Shown: one piece after another, positions 48,109-55,577 of the stretch
Layout of the letters: each line of letters opens with the position of its first letter
Numbering within the stretch: the first letter of the stretch is position 1
NCBI RefSeq assembly: GCF_001519055.1
Contig: NZ_KQ954288.1
Span: forward strand, 124,001-188,000
Direction: 5' to 3'
Source: Novosphingobium sp. Fuku2-ISO-50
Lineage (GTDB): Bacteria; Pseudomonadota; Alphaproteobacteria; Sphingomonadales; Sphingomonadaceae
Length of the DNA stretch: 64,000 bases
The notes under the pieces: model-generated
Seen by the model: only the letters and a program-made list of their open reading frames with translations
What the model was told of the DNA's origin: nothing
The model's database searches: none
Program-made: the position numbers and the translations under genes

Positions 48109-48738
48109 ATGACCCGTACCCGCCATTTCATCATGCGCCACGGCGAAACCGTCTATAATCTGACGCGCCGGTTGCAATCCAACACGATCCATACCCCGCT
48201 GACCCGGCGCGGCTGCGATCAGGCGACGCGCATGGGCCAGGCGCTGCTCGGCGCGCCGGGGCCATCGCCCGATGCGCACATCCATGTCTCAGACACGGGG
48301 CGCGCGTTGCAGACGCTCGGGCTGATTGCCGAAGTGGCCGGGTTCGACTGGTTCGCCGCACAACGCTCTGCCGACTTGCGCGAAATCGACATGGGATCAT
48401 GGTGCCTGCGCGGGTATGACGAAATCGAAGCGGAAGTCGGGCCGATCCGCATGGCCGACCATCTGTTGCGCCCGGCGCCCGATGGCGAGGACTATCCGGC
48501 GATTGCGGCGCGGCTGTCGCGCTGGCTGGCAGGACCGGGGTCTGCGCCCGGCGATCATGTCGTGGTCATGCACGGGATTTCGAGCCGGGTCTTGCGCGGC
48601 ATGATGACCGGGCAACCGCTGCGCCCCGAAATCGGCGCGCCGGTGGGGCCCTCGCTGGTGCAAGGCTCGATCGCGTTGATCGAAAACGGCGCCGAGACCG
48701 TGTTTTACGGCAGCGAACAAGGCACGGAACACGCCTGA
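48109..48738 (+). CDS. Histidine phosphatase (phosphoglycerate mutase-like) family protein
   Basis: A 209-residue protein of the histidine phosphatase superfamily. FIMRHGETVYNLTRRLQ supplies the RHG catalytic His and the phosphate-binding Arg, VSDTGRALQTLGLIAEV the second Arg region, LREIDMGSWCLRGYDEIEAE the Glu, and VVVMHGISSRVLRGMM the second catalytic His. It could be a phosphatase or a cofactor-dependent mutase; the substrate is unknown. The stop overlaps the ATG of the next gene (TGATG). Confidence 0.88.
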   Translation: MTRTRHFIMRHGETVYNLTRRLQSNTIHTPLTRRGCDQATRMGQALLGAPGPSPDAHIHVSDTGRALQTLGLIAEVAGFDWFAAQRSADLREIDMGSWCLRGYDEIEAEVGPIRMADHLLRPAPDGEDYPAIAARLSRWLAGPGSAPGDHVVVMHGISSRVLRGMMTGQPLRPEIGAPVGPSLVQGSIALIENGAETVFYGSEQGTEHA

Positions 48739-48920
48739 TGGCCGAGATCATCAATCTGCGCATGGCGCGCAAGGCGCAAAGCCGCCGCCAAGCTGCCGAA
48801 ACGGCGGCGGAAAACCGCGCCCGCCATGGACGTACCCGCCACGAACGCGAAGCCGAAGCCTCCGAGGCCGAGCGCGCCGAACGCACGCTGGCCGGGCATA
48901 AACGAGACGAGACGGACTGA
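48738..48920 (+). CDS. DUF4169 family small protein
   Basis: A 60-residue, highly charged helical protein. MAEIINLRMARKAQSRRQAA and the HERE...RAERTLAGHKRDE ending match DUF4169, a small alphaproteobacterial family of unknown function. It overlaps its neighbours on both sides (TGATG and a shared base at 48920), so it is translated within the operon. Confidence 0.82.
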   Translation: MAEIINLRMARKAQSRRQAAETAAENRARHGRTRHEREAEASEAERAERTLAGHKRDETD

Positions 48921-49123
48921 TGCGCACGACCGATGAAGGCGCCACGGTGCGCCTCTATTACCTGTCCGACGGACCCGACGGCGGCATGGCCGAAACCTTG
49001 ATGTATGGCTCGCTCGCCGATGCCATGGCTCTCGCCGCGCGACAGGAACCGGGCGTGCAGGACGGATTGTGGATCGCCACGTCAAACGACGTGATCGCCT
49101 GGCGCGATCTGGTGAACGAATGA
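48920..49123 (+). CDS. Hypothetical protein, 67 residues
   Basis: Starts MRTTDEGATVRLYYLSDGPD; a small acidic soluble protein of alternating strands and helix (ADAMALAARQEPGVQDGLWI). It lies between DUF4169 and the exported protein gene with overlapping start and stop codons on both sides. No family recognised. Confidence 0.68.
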   Translation: MRTTDEGATVRLYYLSDGPDGGMAETLMYGSLADAMALAARQEPGVQDGLWIATSNDVIAWRDLVNE

Positions 49124-49629
49124 AGCGCGCGGCGGCCTTGCCGGCAATGACCGGGCTGGCGCTGGCCGCGCTGCTGAGCGCAAACGGCGCGCTCGCGCGC
49201 GATCGATTGGGCGTGTGGAACGATTGGGGCGCGTTTCGCGATGCCGCCGTGCCGCGCTGCTATGCCATTGCCATGGCGGCGGACCAGCGCGAACGCGGCC
49301 GCGAAACGCAACCCTATGTCACCATCGCGACATGGCCCCGCCGCGCCATCCGGGGCGAAGTCCATGTGCGCCTGTCGCGCACCCCCGCGCCGGGCAAGTC
49401 GGTCACGATGTCGATCGCGGGGCAGAAATTTGCCCTGGTCTTTAGCGGGATCGACGCCTGGGCCGCGGATCGGCGGATGGATGCGGGCATCATCGCCGCG
49501 ATGCGCAGCGGCGGCGACATGACCGTGGCCGCGCCGGGCCGCGATGGCCGCCGCTTTCACGACAGCTATCGCCTGACCGGCTCGGCCTCGGCAATGGATG
49601 CCGCGAGCCTGGGCTGCGCGGCATCCTGA
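49120..49629 (+). CDS. Exported protein, possibly IalB-like
   Basis: A 169-residue protein with a signal peptide (MKRAAALPAMTGLALAALLS, cleavage expected after GALA). The mature part starts RDRLGVWNDWGAFRD and contains two cysteines (CYAIAMA, SLGCAAS) that may pair. The DWGAFRD...RCY start and beta-rich pattern resemble the invasion-associated locus B family, but the match is loose. Its ATG overlaps the preceding stop by 4 bp (ATGA), making it the last gene of the greB-phosphatase-DUF4169 series. Confidence 0.7.
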   Translation: MKRAAALPAMTGLALAALLSANGALARDRLGVWNDWGAFRDAAVPRCYAIAMAADQRERGRETQPYVTIATWPRRAIRGEVHVRLSRTPAPGKSVTMSIAGQKFALVFSGIDAWAADRRMDAGIIAAMRSGGDMTVAAPGRDGRRFHDSYRLTGSASAMDAASLGCAAS

Positions 49630-49639
49630 ATCACCTCCG

Positions 49640-50338
49640 TCAGAACCGGAAGCCGACGCTCGCCAGCAATTGATGGCGGTCGTTGTGCAAATCGAAGTTG
49701 CTCGCATCCGGCGTCGCGTTGCTGTAATTGAATTGCCCGCTGCCATAGTGCGAATAGTCGTATTCGAGCTTTACATAGGTCGCCTTGGTCAGCTTTTGCT
49801 CGACACCGGCGCCGAGGCGAAAACCGTTGGCATTGATGCCCTCGTAAAGCGGGTCGCTGCCGTTGTCGCCCGTGATCGAAAAGTGCGCATTGGTATAGCC
49901 GGCCTTGCCGAAGATCTCGGTCTTGGGGCTCAGCGCATAGCCGAGCTTGGCCCCGACATAGATGTCGCGCCCGGGCTTGACCGTTTCGGTGTTGAACGTG
50001 CCCGAAACGAGATTGGTCGTGTTGTTCCACTTGGCCGAGCTGCCATAGACGCCGAATTCGCCGCCCAGGGTCACGCGATCGGTCAGCGCGAAGTCATAGC
50101 CGATCGCGCCGCCATAGGTCACGCCGTCGCTCGAACCCGTCGTATAGGCGGTGGAGTCGATGTCCTTGATCGACTTGTTGCTCAGGTGATCCCAGCCAAG
50201 GCTGACTTCGGCATGCGCCCCGCTGAACGCTTCGGCGGGGGTTTTCGCCGCCTGCTGATCGTCGTCCTCTTGCGCAAAGGCCGGATTGGCAGAGATTACC
50301 GCCAGACCGGCGGCGAGAAGGGCATATATGGTCTTCAT
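49640..50338 (-). CDS. Outer membrane beta-barrel protein, Omp25/OmpA-like barrel
   Basis: A 232-residue porin-family protein. Signal peptide MKTIYALLAAGLAVISANPA is cleaved after NPAFA. Alternating amphipathic strands follow, for example AEVSLGWDHL, YGGAIGYDFA, VTLGGEFGVYG, IYVGAKLGYAL and YVKLEYDYSHYG, and the last strand ends SVGFRF with terminal Phe. This is an 8-strand surface barrel, usually structural or adhesive. Convergent with the exported-protein gene, 10 bp apart. Confidence 0.87.
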   Translation of the reverse strand: MKTIYALLAAGLAVISANPAFAQEDDDQQAAKTPAEAFSGAHAEVSLGWDHLSNKSIKDIDSTAYTTGSSDGVTYGGAIGYDFALTDRVTLGGEFGVYGSSAKWNNTTNLVSGTFNTETVKPGRDIYVGAKLGYALSPKTEIFGKAGYTNAHFSITGDNGSDPLYEGINANGFRLGAGVEQKLTKATYVKLEYDYSHYGSGQFNYSNATPDASNFDLHNDRHQLLASVGFRF

Positions 50339-50507
50339 CGGTTTTCTCCGTTCGCATTTGTCCCCCGCTGCCTGATGAAACGCTGCGACGCCGCCGCCCC
50401 TTGCCTTTGTGCGGCGGAAATGCCCGCGCGTGACAATGTGTTACAAATGCCGCCGATCGTGGCGCAATCGTGGCGCGCGATTTGCGCTTCTGCGCGCGGC
50501 GCACTAT

Positions 50508-51785
50508 ATGCGCCCCATGCCAACACCGCTGATGCCGATCCCGGGCCATATCGATCCCGTGCCCCTGCCCCGTGAAGTCACCCCGCGCGCCGATGGTCGC
50601 GTCGATCTGCTCGGCCTGTCGCGTGCGGCAATCACCGATCTGTTCGCCGCCGCCGGGCTCGATGCGCGCGCGGCGAAACTGCGCGCGAAACAGGTGTTTC
50701 ACTGGATCTATCATCGCGGCGTGATCGAATTCGACGCGATGACCGACATTGCCAAGACGATGCGACCCTGGCTGGCGGAACGCTTCGTCATCGCCCGGCC
50801 CGAAATCGTCGAAGCGCAGGCCTCGACCGACGGCACGCGCAAATGGCTGCTGCGCACCGCCGACAATCACGATTACGAAATGGTGTTCATCCCCGATGCC
50901 GACCGGGGCACGCTGTGCGTTTCGAGCCAGGTCGGCTGCACGCTCAATTGCCGGTTCTGCCATACCGGTACGATGCGGCTGGTGCGCAATCTGACGCCGG
51001 GCGAAATCGTCGGGCAAGTCATGCTCGCGCGCGACGCGCTGGGCGAATGGCCCAAGGCGGGCGGAAACATGGCGGGCCTCGACGACGTTCCCGACGACGA
51101 AGGCGAAGAAGCCGCGCGGGCCTACAGCGCCGATGGTCGCCTGCTCACCAATATCGTGATGATGGGCATGGGCGAGCCGCTGTACAATTTCGACAATGTC
51201 CGCGACGCGCTGAAAATCGTCATGGACGGCGACGGCCTCGCGCTGTCGAAACGGCGCATCACCCTGTCGACCAGCGGCGTGGTGCCGATGATGGCCCGCT
51301 GCGGCGAAGAAATCGGCGTGAACCTCGCGGTATCGCTCCACGCGGTGTCAAAAGAGGTGCGCGACGAGATCGTGCCGATCAACCGCAAGTTCGGCCTCGA
51401 CGAATTGCTCGCCGCCTGCGCCGCCTATCCCGGCGCATCGAACGCGCGGCGGATCACGTTCGAATATGTCATGCTGAAGGACAAGAACGACAGCGACGCC
51501 GACGCGCGCGAACTGGTCCGCCTGCTCAAGCATTACAAACTGCCCGCCAAGGTCAACCTGATCCCCTTCAACCCCTGGCCCGGCGCACCCTATGACTGTT
51601 CGACGCCCGAACGCATCCGCCGCTTTTCGGACATCGTCTTCGAAGCGGGCATTTCCGCCCCGGTCCGCACGCCCCGAGGCCGCGACATCGACGCCGCCTG
51701 CGGCCAGCTGAAAACTGCCGCCGAACGCAAAAGCCGCGCCGAACTCGACCGCCTCGCCGAAGAGAAGCAGGCCGCACTCGGCTAA
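50508..51785 (+). CDS. rlmN: 23S rRNA (adenine2503-C2)-methyltransferase RlmN
   Basis: A radical SAM enzyme that methylates A2503 of 23S rRNA and A37 of some tRNAs. In 425 residues: the N-terminal helical domain with [20 protein letters not shown], the 4Fe-4S motif [11 protein letters not shown] (CxxxCxxC), [14 protein letters not shown], and a C-terminal Cys in the [12 protein letters not shown] segment that forms the methyl-carrying intermediate. The ATG at 50508 is used (MRPMPTPL); 50517 is an alternative. Confidence 0.96.
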   Translation: MRPMPTPLMPIPGHIDPVPLPREVTPRADGRVDLLGLSRAAITDLFAAAGLDARAAKLRAKQVFHWIYHRGVIEFDAMTDIAKTMRPWLAERFVIARPEIVEAQASTDGTRKWLLRTADNHDYEMVFIPDADRGTLCVSSQVGCTLNCRFCHTGTMRLVRNLTPGEIVGQVMLARDALGEWPKAGGNMAGLDDVPDDEGEEAARAYSADGRLLTNIVMMGMGEPLYNFDNVRDALKIVMDGDGLALSKRRITLSTSGVVPMMARCGEEIGVNLAVSLHAVSKEVRDEIVPINRKFGLDELLAACAAYPGASNARRITFEYVMLKDKNDSDADARELVRLLKHYKLPAKVNLIPFNPWPGAPYDCSTPERIRRFSDIVFEAGISAPVRTPRGRDIDAACGQLKTAAERKSRAELDRLAEEKQAALG

Positions 51786-51812
51786 ACGCGCAAGGCAGAC
51801 CGGACGACGACA

Positions 51813-52403
51813 TTGGCAAGCAAAGACATCACGCAACTGGCCCAGCGCATCGCCGCGCAACACGGCTGGGCAGCGGCAAAAGCGTTCAAGGCCTATGCCA
51901 TGACCGATGCCGATCGCGCGGTGCTGTCGCAGTGCGCGCTTGACCTGCTGGCGATCTTTCCGCCGGCTGCGGGATCAAGCGCCCTGATCAGCGCCGCCTT
52001 GGCCGTAAGCCTCGAACGCCGCATGACCGCGCCCATTCACGTCGTGGCCGGAACCTTGTCGGTCGAAGGCGTGCCGATCTTCGGCGACGGGCAGCCCTTT
52101 GACGGGGCGCACATATTCAGCCCATCCGCCCCCGATTGGGACGGCCATGTCTGGATCATGATCGGCCCCCATATCGTCGACATGGCGATTTTCCGCACCG
52201 CCTATTCGGCACAGGGCCCGGCCCGCTTGGCCCGCCATGTCGACCTGACCTTCGGCCCCGGCAAAGGCCTCTACGTCGATCACTGGAAAAAAACCCCGCG
52301 CGTCGGCCTGCATTACGATCCGCATTACGTGCTGAGCGCGGACGAAGTAACCCGCCTGATGGGCGACGCGTTCGCCGTCATCAAGCAGGCCCGGGCCGTT
52401 TAG
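51813..52403 (+). CDS. Hypothetical protein with transglutaminase/NlpC-like pattern
   Basis: A 196-residue protein I do not recognise by name. The order AAGSSALISAALAVSL, VVAGTLSV, GHVWIMIGPHIVDMAIFRTA resembles the core of papain-like families, in which a Cys, a His and an Asp lie in these three segments. The position where the Cys would be expected is Ser here (GSSA), while the His (GHVW) and Asp (IVDM) are present. TTG at 51813 is the only early start. It follows rlmN by 27 bp. Codon use is typical of the chromosome. Confidence 0.66.
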   Translation: MASKDITQLAQRIAAQHGWAAAKAFKAYAMTDADRAVLSQCALDLLAIFPPAAGSSALISAALAVSLERRMTAPIHVVAGTLSVEGVPIFGDGQPFDGAHIFSPSAPDWDGHVWIMIGPHIVDMAIFRTAYSAQGPARLARHVDLTFGPGKGLYVDHWKKTPRVGLHYDPHYVLSADEVTRLMGDAFAVIKQARAV

Positions 52404-52460
52404 GAACGGGTGACCGAGGTCGCCTTAATTGCAGTCGTTCAAGTGACTGTCCGAGCGTCT

Positions 52461-52476
52461 CGAAACCCGCCGTTCG
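52461..52476. repeat. Left outer inverted motif of the accessory island
   Basis: CGAAACCCGCCGTTCG. The reverse complement of 53943-53958 matches it at 14 of 16 positions, about 1.5 kb away in inverted orientation. Confidence 0.5.
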
Positions 52477-52508
52477 TTCACAAGCTCAACCGCGTTACGT
52501 TCCGCCCC

Positions 52509-52633
52509 CGACGTCTTCCCAGCCTTGAGCCGGGAACCCGCCAGTGCTTTGACACAATTGGATATTGTGTGCCCCGAACTCCTGGTGTCCCCCGAACTCC
52601 TGTCCCCCGAACTCCTGTCCCCCGAACTCCTGG
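52509..52633 (-). repeat. Left REP-like repeat copy with 15-bp unit array
   Basis: The minus-strand reading contains three adjacent AGTTCGGGGGACAGG-like units, then CACAATATCCAATTG, TCAAAGCACTGG and a GC-rich hairpin CCCGGCTCAAGGCTGGG. The same order of elements occurs on the plus strand at about 53572-53799, with roughly 75-80% identity over the 65-70 base core, so the two are inverted copies. Confidence 0.78.
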
Positions 52634-52637
52634 ACGG

Positions 52638-53096
52638 GACATTCAGTATTTCAGTTGGGCCGATCAGAAGGCCATAAACGCGGCTGTTTCTGCTCCACTC
52701 GCCAAGGGGGAGCCCCTCAATGTTATTGGCCATAGCCTCGGTGGCTCTGCTGCGATTATTGCCGCAAACTCGACGGGCGCAAAAATAACGAACCTCCTTA
52801 CGATCGATCCGGTCGCGAAAGCTGGTGATGGGACGAAACCTGCTGGCGTATCGTTTTGGGGGAACGTGAATGCATCTCCGAAGGGTTGGCCTAACTTTTC
52901 CGATGCGGTTGCCGGGACAGGCCGAGCCCTTTTGGGAACGACCGCTACATCGGGCGCGGATAGTCAAGCCACCGTTGACGCTCACCACGGTGATTTTTCA
53001 AAGATGATGTCTCAATCCGGTGCGAATAACATCGTATCGCAATCATATACTCCTCCTCCACAGACTTGTGTACGTAATGGAACTTCCCCATGTTGA
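52638..53096 (+). pseudogene. N-terminally truncated lipase-like alpha/beta hydrolase
   Basis: About 152 codons of a serine hydrolase C-terminal domain. It begins abruptly at the repeat boundary (GRDIQYFSWADQKAINAAVS). The nucleophile elbow is LNVIGHSLGGSAAIIAA, the probable catalytic Asp is in LLTIDPVAK, and the His is in TVDAHHGDF. No start codon occurs between the repeat and the Ser motif; codons further upstream only translate the repeat array (PRTP repeats). So the N-terminal half has been lost and the gene is probably inactive. The fold and the compact C-terminal position recall lipase-type toxin domains of secreted effectors, which is inference. The stop overlaps the start of the lipoprotein gene by 7 bases. 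GC content is lower than in flanking genes. Confidence 0.65.
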
Positions 53097-53509
53097 GGCT
53101 AATTATGTTGGTGGTTTCGGCGCTTATTTTGAGCGGATGCTCGAACAATGCGACCATAAGGAATGCTTGGGCTGAGAAATCACAAGGCAACAACGTCATT
53201 ATTCACGTCGGCATATCTGCGAATGATGCGGAATTTATAAAACGCAATCAGGTATATTTTTCAATCGTATTGAATGAGTGCTCAGGAAACGGAAAACGCT
53301 TCCCTATGGAGCCGATGATAGGAGGAAAAAGGGCGTCTGATTTTGATTTCAATATTTCAAATAGGTCAGAAACTGATGTCGTGGCAGTTGGACCTGCTTG
53401 GGTCATCAAAGGATACCATGAGCCCTGCGTGCTGCTTGAAGGAGGTGGTTATGTCGGCGCTCGCCTGAAATCGAAGCAAGCCCCTTTGGTGATGCGGGGA
53501 GCGCATTGA
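53090..53509 (+). CDS. Predicted lipoprotein, possible immunity-type partner
   Basis: A 139-residue lipoprotein with signal segment LRLIMLVVSALI and lipobox LSGC (Cys17), predicted anchored in an outer or inner membrane leaflet. The mature domain is small and beta-rich with two further cysteines (NECSGN, EPCVLL) that could form a disulfide. GC content is clearly below the window norm, suggesting recent acquisition. The ATG at 53090 overlaps the stop of the lipase-like frame; ATG 53105 is an alternative. Position, low GC and export to the envelope fit an immunity lipoprotein for a lipase effector, but no homology is claimed. Confidence 0.7.
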   Translation: MLRLIMLVVSALILSGCSNNATIRNAWAEKSQGNNVIIHVGISANDAEFIKRNQVYFSIVLNECSGNGKRFPMEPMIGGKRASDFDFNISNRSETDVVAVGPAWVIKGYHEPCVLLEGGGYVGARLKSKQAPLVMRGAH

Positions 53510-53571
53510 GATTACGGTGCCAGGATTGCGGTGCCAGTGCACTTAATGCCTGCCCTCCTCGCGCGCCCGCG

Positions 53572-53799
53572 AATTCCAGGGACGCCGAATTCCAGGGACG
53601 CAACGAATTCCAGGGACGCAATTCCAGGGACGCAACAGGGACGCAATTCCAGGGACGCAATACCCAAAGGACTAATTCCAGGGACGCAACGAATTCCAGG
53701 CAATTCCAGGGACGCCAGGCAATTCCAGGCAATTCCAGGGACGCAATACCCAATTACGCCAAAGGACTAGCTGGGTCCAGGCTCAAGGCCGGGACGACG
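53572..53799 (+). repeat. Right REP-like repeat: 14-bp unit array plus hairpin core
   Basis: Eight full copies of AATTCCAGGGACGC and several truncated ones between 53572 and 53745. The last copy continues AATACCCAATTACGCCAAAG and ends in the hairpin-forming GGTCCAGGCTCAAGGCCGGGA-type core (to about 53799). One internal copy (near 53655) carries the same tail with 9 bases deleted. It is the inverted counterpart of 52509-52633. Confidence 0.88.
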
Positions 53800-54033
53800 A
53801 GACGGTAGAATATGATGCAATGTGAAGCGTTAACGCGGGATTGCAGGTAAGTCAGGAAGATCAAATGGGTGGCAACTTCAGAACCCGACATTCCGGTCCG
53901 TCCACCAACTTGGAAATAGGAGGGATGTCCGCCGCGGTCCGGCGAATGGCTGGTTTCGGTCTAACTTGACGTTCCCGGGCGTGGCGGCCACCGGCCGTTT
54001 TGTCCTCAAGGACTGCCCCCAACCTCACGCCGA
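53800..54033. other. Right flank of the accessory island, no gene seen
   Basis: About 230 bp without a credible reading frame. It contains the outer inverted motif at 53943-53958 and looks like decayed sequence. Confidence 0.45.
53943..53958. repeat. Right outer inverted motif of the accessory island
   Basis: CGAATGGCTGGTTTCG; its reverse complement matches 52461-52476 at 14 of 16 bases. Confidence 0.5.
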
Positions 54034-54288
54034 TCACCCCCCGCGAGTCAAAAGCCGCACGACCAGCAGGAGGGCGACGGCGCCGATGAAGGCGGTGATG
54101 ATCGAGCCGATCATGCCGGTGCCGGGGGCCATGCCGAGGAAGGCGAACAGGTGCCCGCCGATATAGGCGCCGATGATGCCGAGGACGATGTCGGCGATCA
54201 GGCCGTAGCCTGCGCCTCGGGTTACTTTTCCGGCGAGAAATCCGGCGATGGCGCCGATTATCAGCCATGCGATAAGGCCGTGTTCCAT
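54034..54288 (-). CDS. GlsB/YeaQ/YmgE family stress-response membrane protein
   Basis: An 84-residue inner-membrane protein with three hydrophobic helices: GLIAWLIIGAIAGFLAG, GLIADIVLGIIGAYIGGHLF and IGSIITAFIGAVALLLVVRL. The glycine-rich pattern and GKVTRGAGYG loop are characteristic of this transglycosylase-associated family, which is often induced by envelope or osmotic stress. Biochemical role unknown. It borders the accessory island and is normal in GC content. Confidence 0.9.
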   Translation of the reverse strand: MEHGLIAWLIIGAIAGFLAGKVTRGAGYGLIADIVLGIIGAYIGGHLFAFLGMAPGTGMIGSIITAFIGAVALLLVVRLLTRGG

Positions 54289-54413
54289 TTGCTCTCTCCA
54301 TCCTGATTGTCTGCCCGAAGTCTATCGACGAAAGACTGTCTCGCCGGTGAATGGGCTCGCAGGTGAATGGGCGGCGGGTTGCATCGTGGATCGGGGTTGC
54401 TAGACCATGGGGC

Positions 54414-55577
54414 ATGCATACGCTCAATCCGGTCTATACCGCGCTGCCCACGACGATTTTCGAATATATGTCGGGGCTTGCCCGGGCGCATGGGGCGATC
54501 AATCTGGGGCAAGGGTTTCCCGATGCGCCGCCGCCCGCCGCCTTGTCCGCCGCCGTGACGCGGGCGATGGCCGAGCGGTCGCAGCATTATCCGCCGATGG
54601 CCGGGGTGCCCGAATTGCGCGATGCGGTTGCCGCGTTTTATCAGCGGCGGCAGGGGCTCGATCTGACCCGCGATCACGTGATCGTGACATCGGGCGCGAC
54701 CGAGGCGATTGCCGCTGCCGTGCTCGCGGTGATCAGTCCGGGCGATGAAGTCCTGTTGTTTCAGCCTGCCTATGATGCCTATGCCCCGCTGGTCCGCCGG
54801 GTCGGCGCGGTGCCGGTGTTTGTGCCGCTGCGTCCGCCGCATTGGGGCTATGACCGCGATGCGATTGCGGCGGCGATCACCCCGCGCACGCGGGCGATGA
54901 TGGTCAACGATCCGCTTAACCCCACCGGCACGGTGATGGACGCCGGGCACCGCGCGATGCTGGCCAAAATCGCGGTGGCGCATGACTTGTTCGTGATCTG
55001 CGACGAAGTGTGGGAAACGGTGCGCTTTGACGGCGCGGTGCATGCCTCGCTGCTCGCCGAGCCGGGCATGGCCGGGCGGACGGTCAAGATCGGGTCGGCG
55101 GGCAAGATCTTCGGCGCGACCGGGTGGAAAGTCGGCTGGATGATCGCCGCGCCCGACGTGGCCGGGGTTTTGGCCAAGGCGCACCAGTTTCTGACGTTTA
55201 CGACGCCGCCGATGCTGCAATGGGCCGTCGCCGAAGGGCTGGCCGATGATGCCCTGATCGATGGTCAGGTCGCCGATTGGACAGCGACGCGCGCGGTGCT
55301 CAACGATGGCCTGGCCGCGCTCGGCTTCGCCGTTCTGCCGGGCGTGGCGACGTGGTTTTCGTGCATCGATCTGGCCGCCAGCGGCATTGACCTCGACGAC
55401 CGCACTGTCGCCGAACGGCTGGTGCGCGAGGCGGGTGTGGCCTCGATCCCGCTATCGGCCTTATGGGAGGGCGATGACGCGCCGCGCCATATCCTGCGGC
55501 TGTGCCATGCGAAACCGGCGGCTATGTTGCAGGACGCCCTCGGGCGGATCGCACGCTGGCGGGATTCCCTAATCTAG
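54414..55577 (+). CDS. Class I/II pyridoxal-phosphate aminotransferase
   Basis: A fold type I transaminase of 387 residues, closest in pattern to methionine/kynurenine-type aminotransferases (YbdL group). INLGQGFPDAPPP is the family N-terminal motif, VTSGATEAIAAAVLAV the cofactor-phosphate loop, NDPLNPTGTVM the NPTG motif, CDEVWETVRFD the Asp-Tyr region (Trp replaces the usual Tyr), and IGSAGKIFGATGWKVGWM the PLP lysine. Start at ATG 54414. Its stop region overlaps the convergent amidotransferase gene by 9 bp. Substrate preference is inferred. Confidence 0.9.
   Translation: MHTLNPVYTALPTTIFEYMSGLARAHGAINLGQGFPDAPPPAALSAAVTRAMAERSQHYPPMAGVPELRDAVAAFYQRRQGLDLTRDHVIVTSGATEAIAAAVLAVISPGDEVLLFQPAYDAYAPLVRRVGAVPVFVPLRPPHWGYDRDAIAAAITPRTRAMMVNDPLNPTGTVMDAGHRAMLAKIAVAHDLFVICDEVWETVRFDGAVHASLLAEPGMAGRTVKIGSAGKIFGATGWKVGWMIAAPDVAGVLAKAHQFLTFTTPPMLQWAVAEGLADDALIDGQVADWTATRAVLNDGLAALGFAVLPGVATWFSCIDLAASGIDLDDRTVAERLVREAGVASIPLSALWEGDDAPRHILRLCHAKPAAMLQDALGRIARWRDSLI

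Noticed and set aside
45441..48134. An 897-codon minus-strand open frame.
   Set aside because: It is antisense to the lytic transglycosylase and greB genes, both of which have clear catalytic or structural motifs.
52410..52637. N-terminal extension of the lipase-like frame with PRTP repeats.
   Set aside because: These residues are translations of the repeat array and cannot be part of a native hydrolase. The gene is called truncated instead.
53572..53745. The short-repeat array considered as a CRISPR.
   Set aside because: Units are 14 bp with 0-4 base joins and truncated copies. There are no unique spacers of 25-40 bp and no cas genes.
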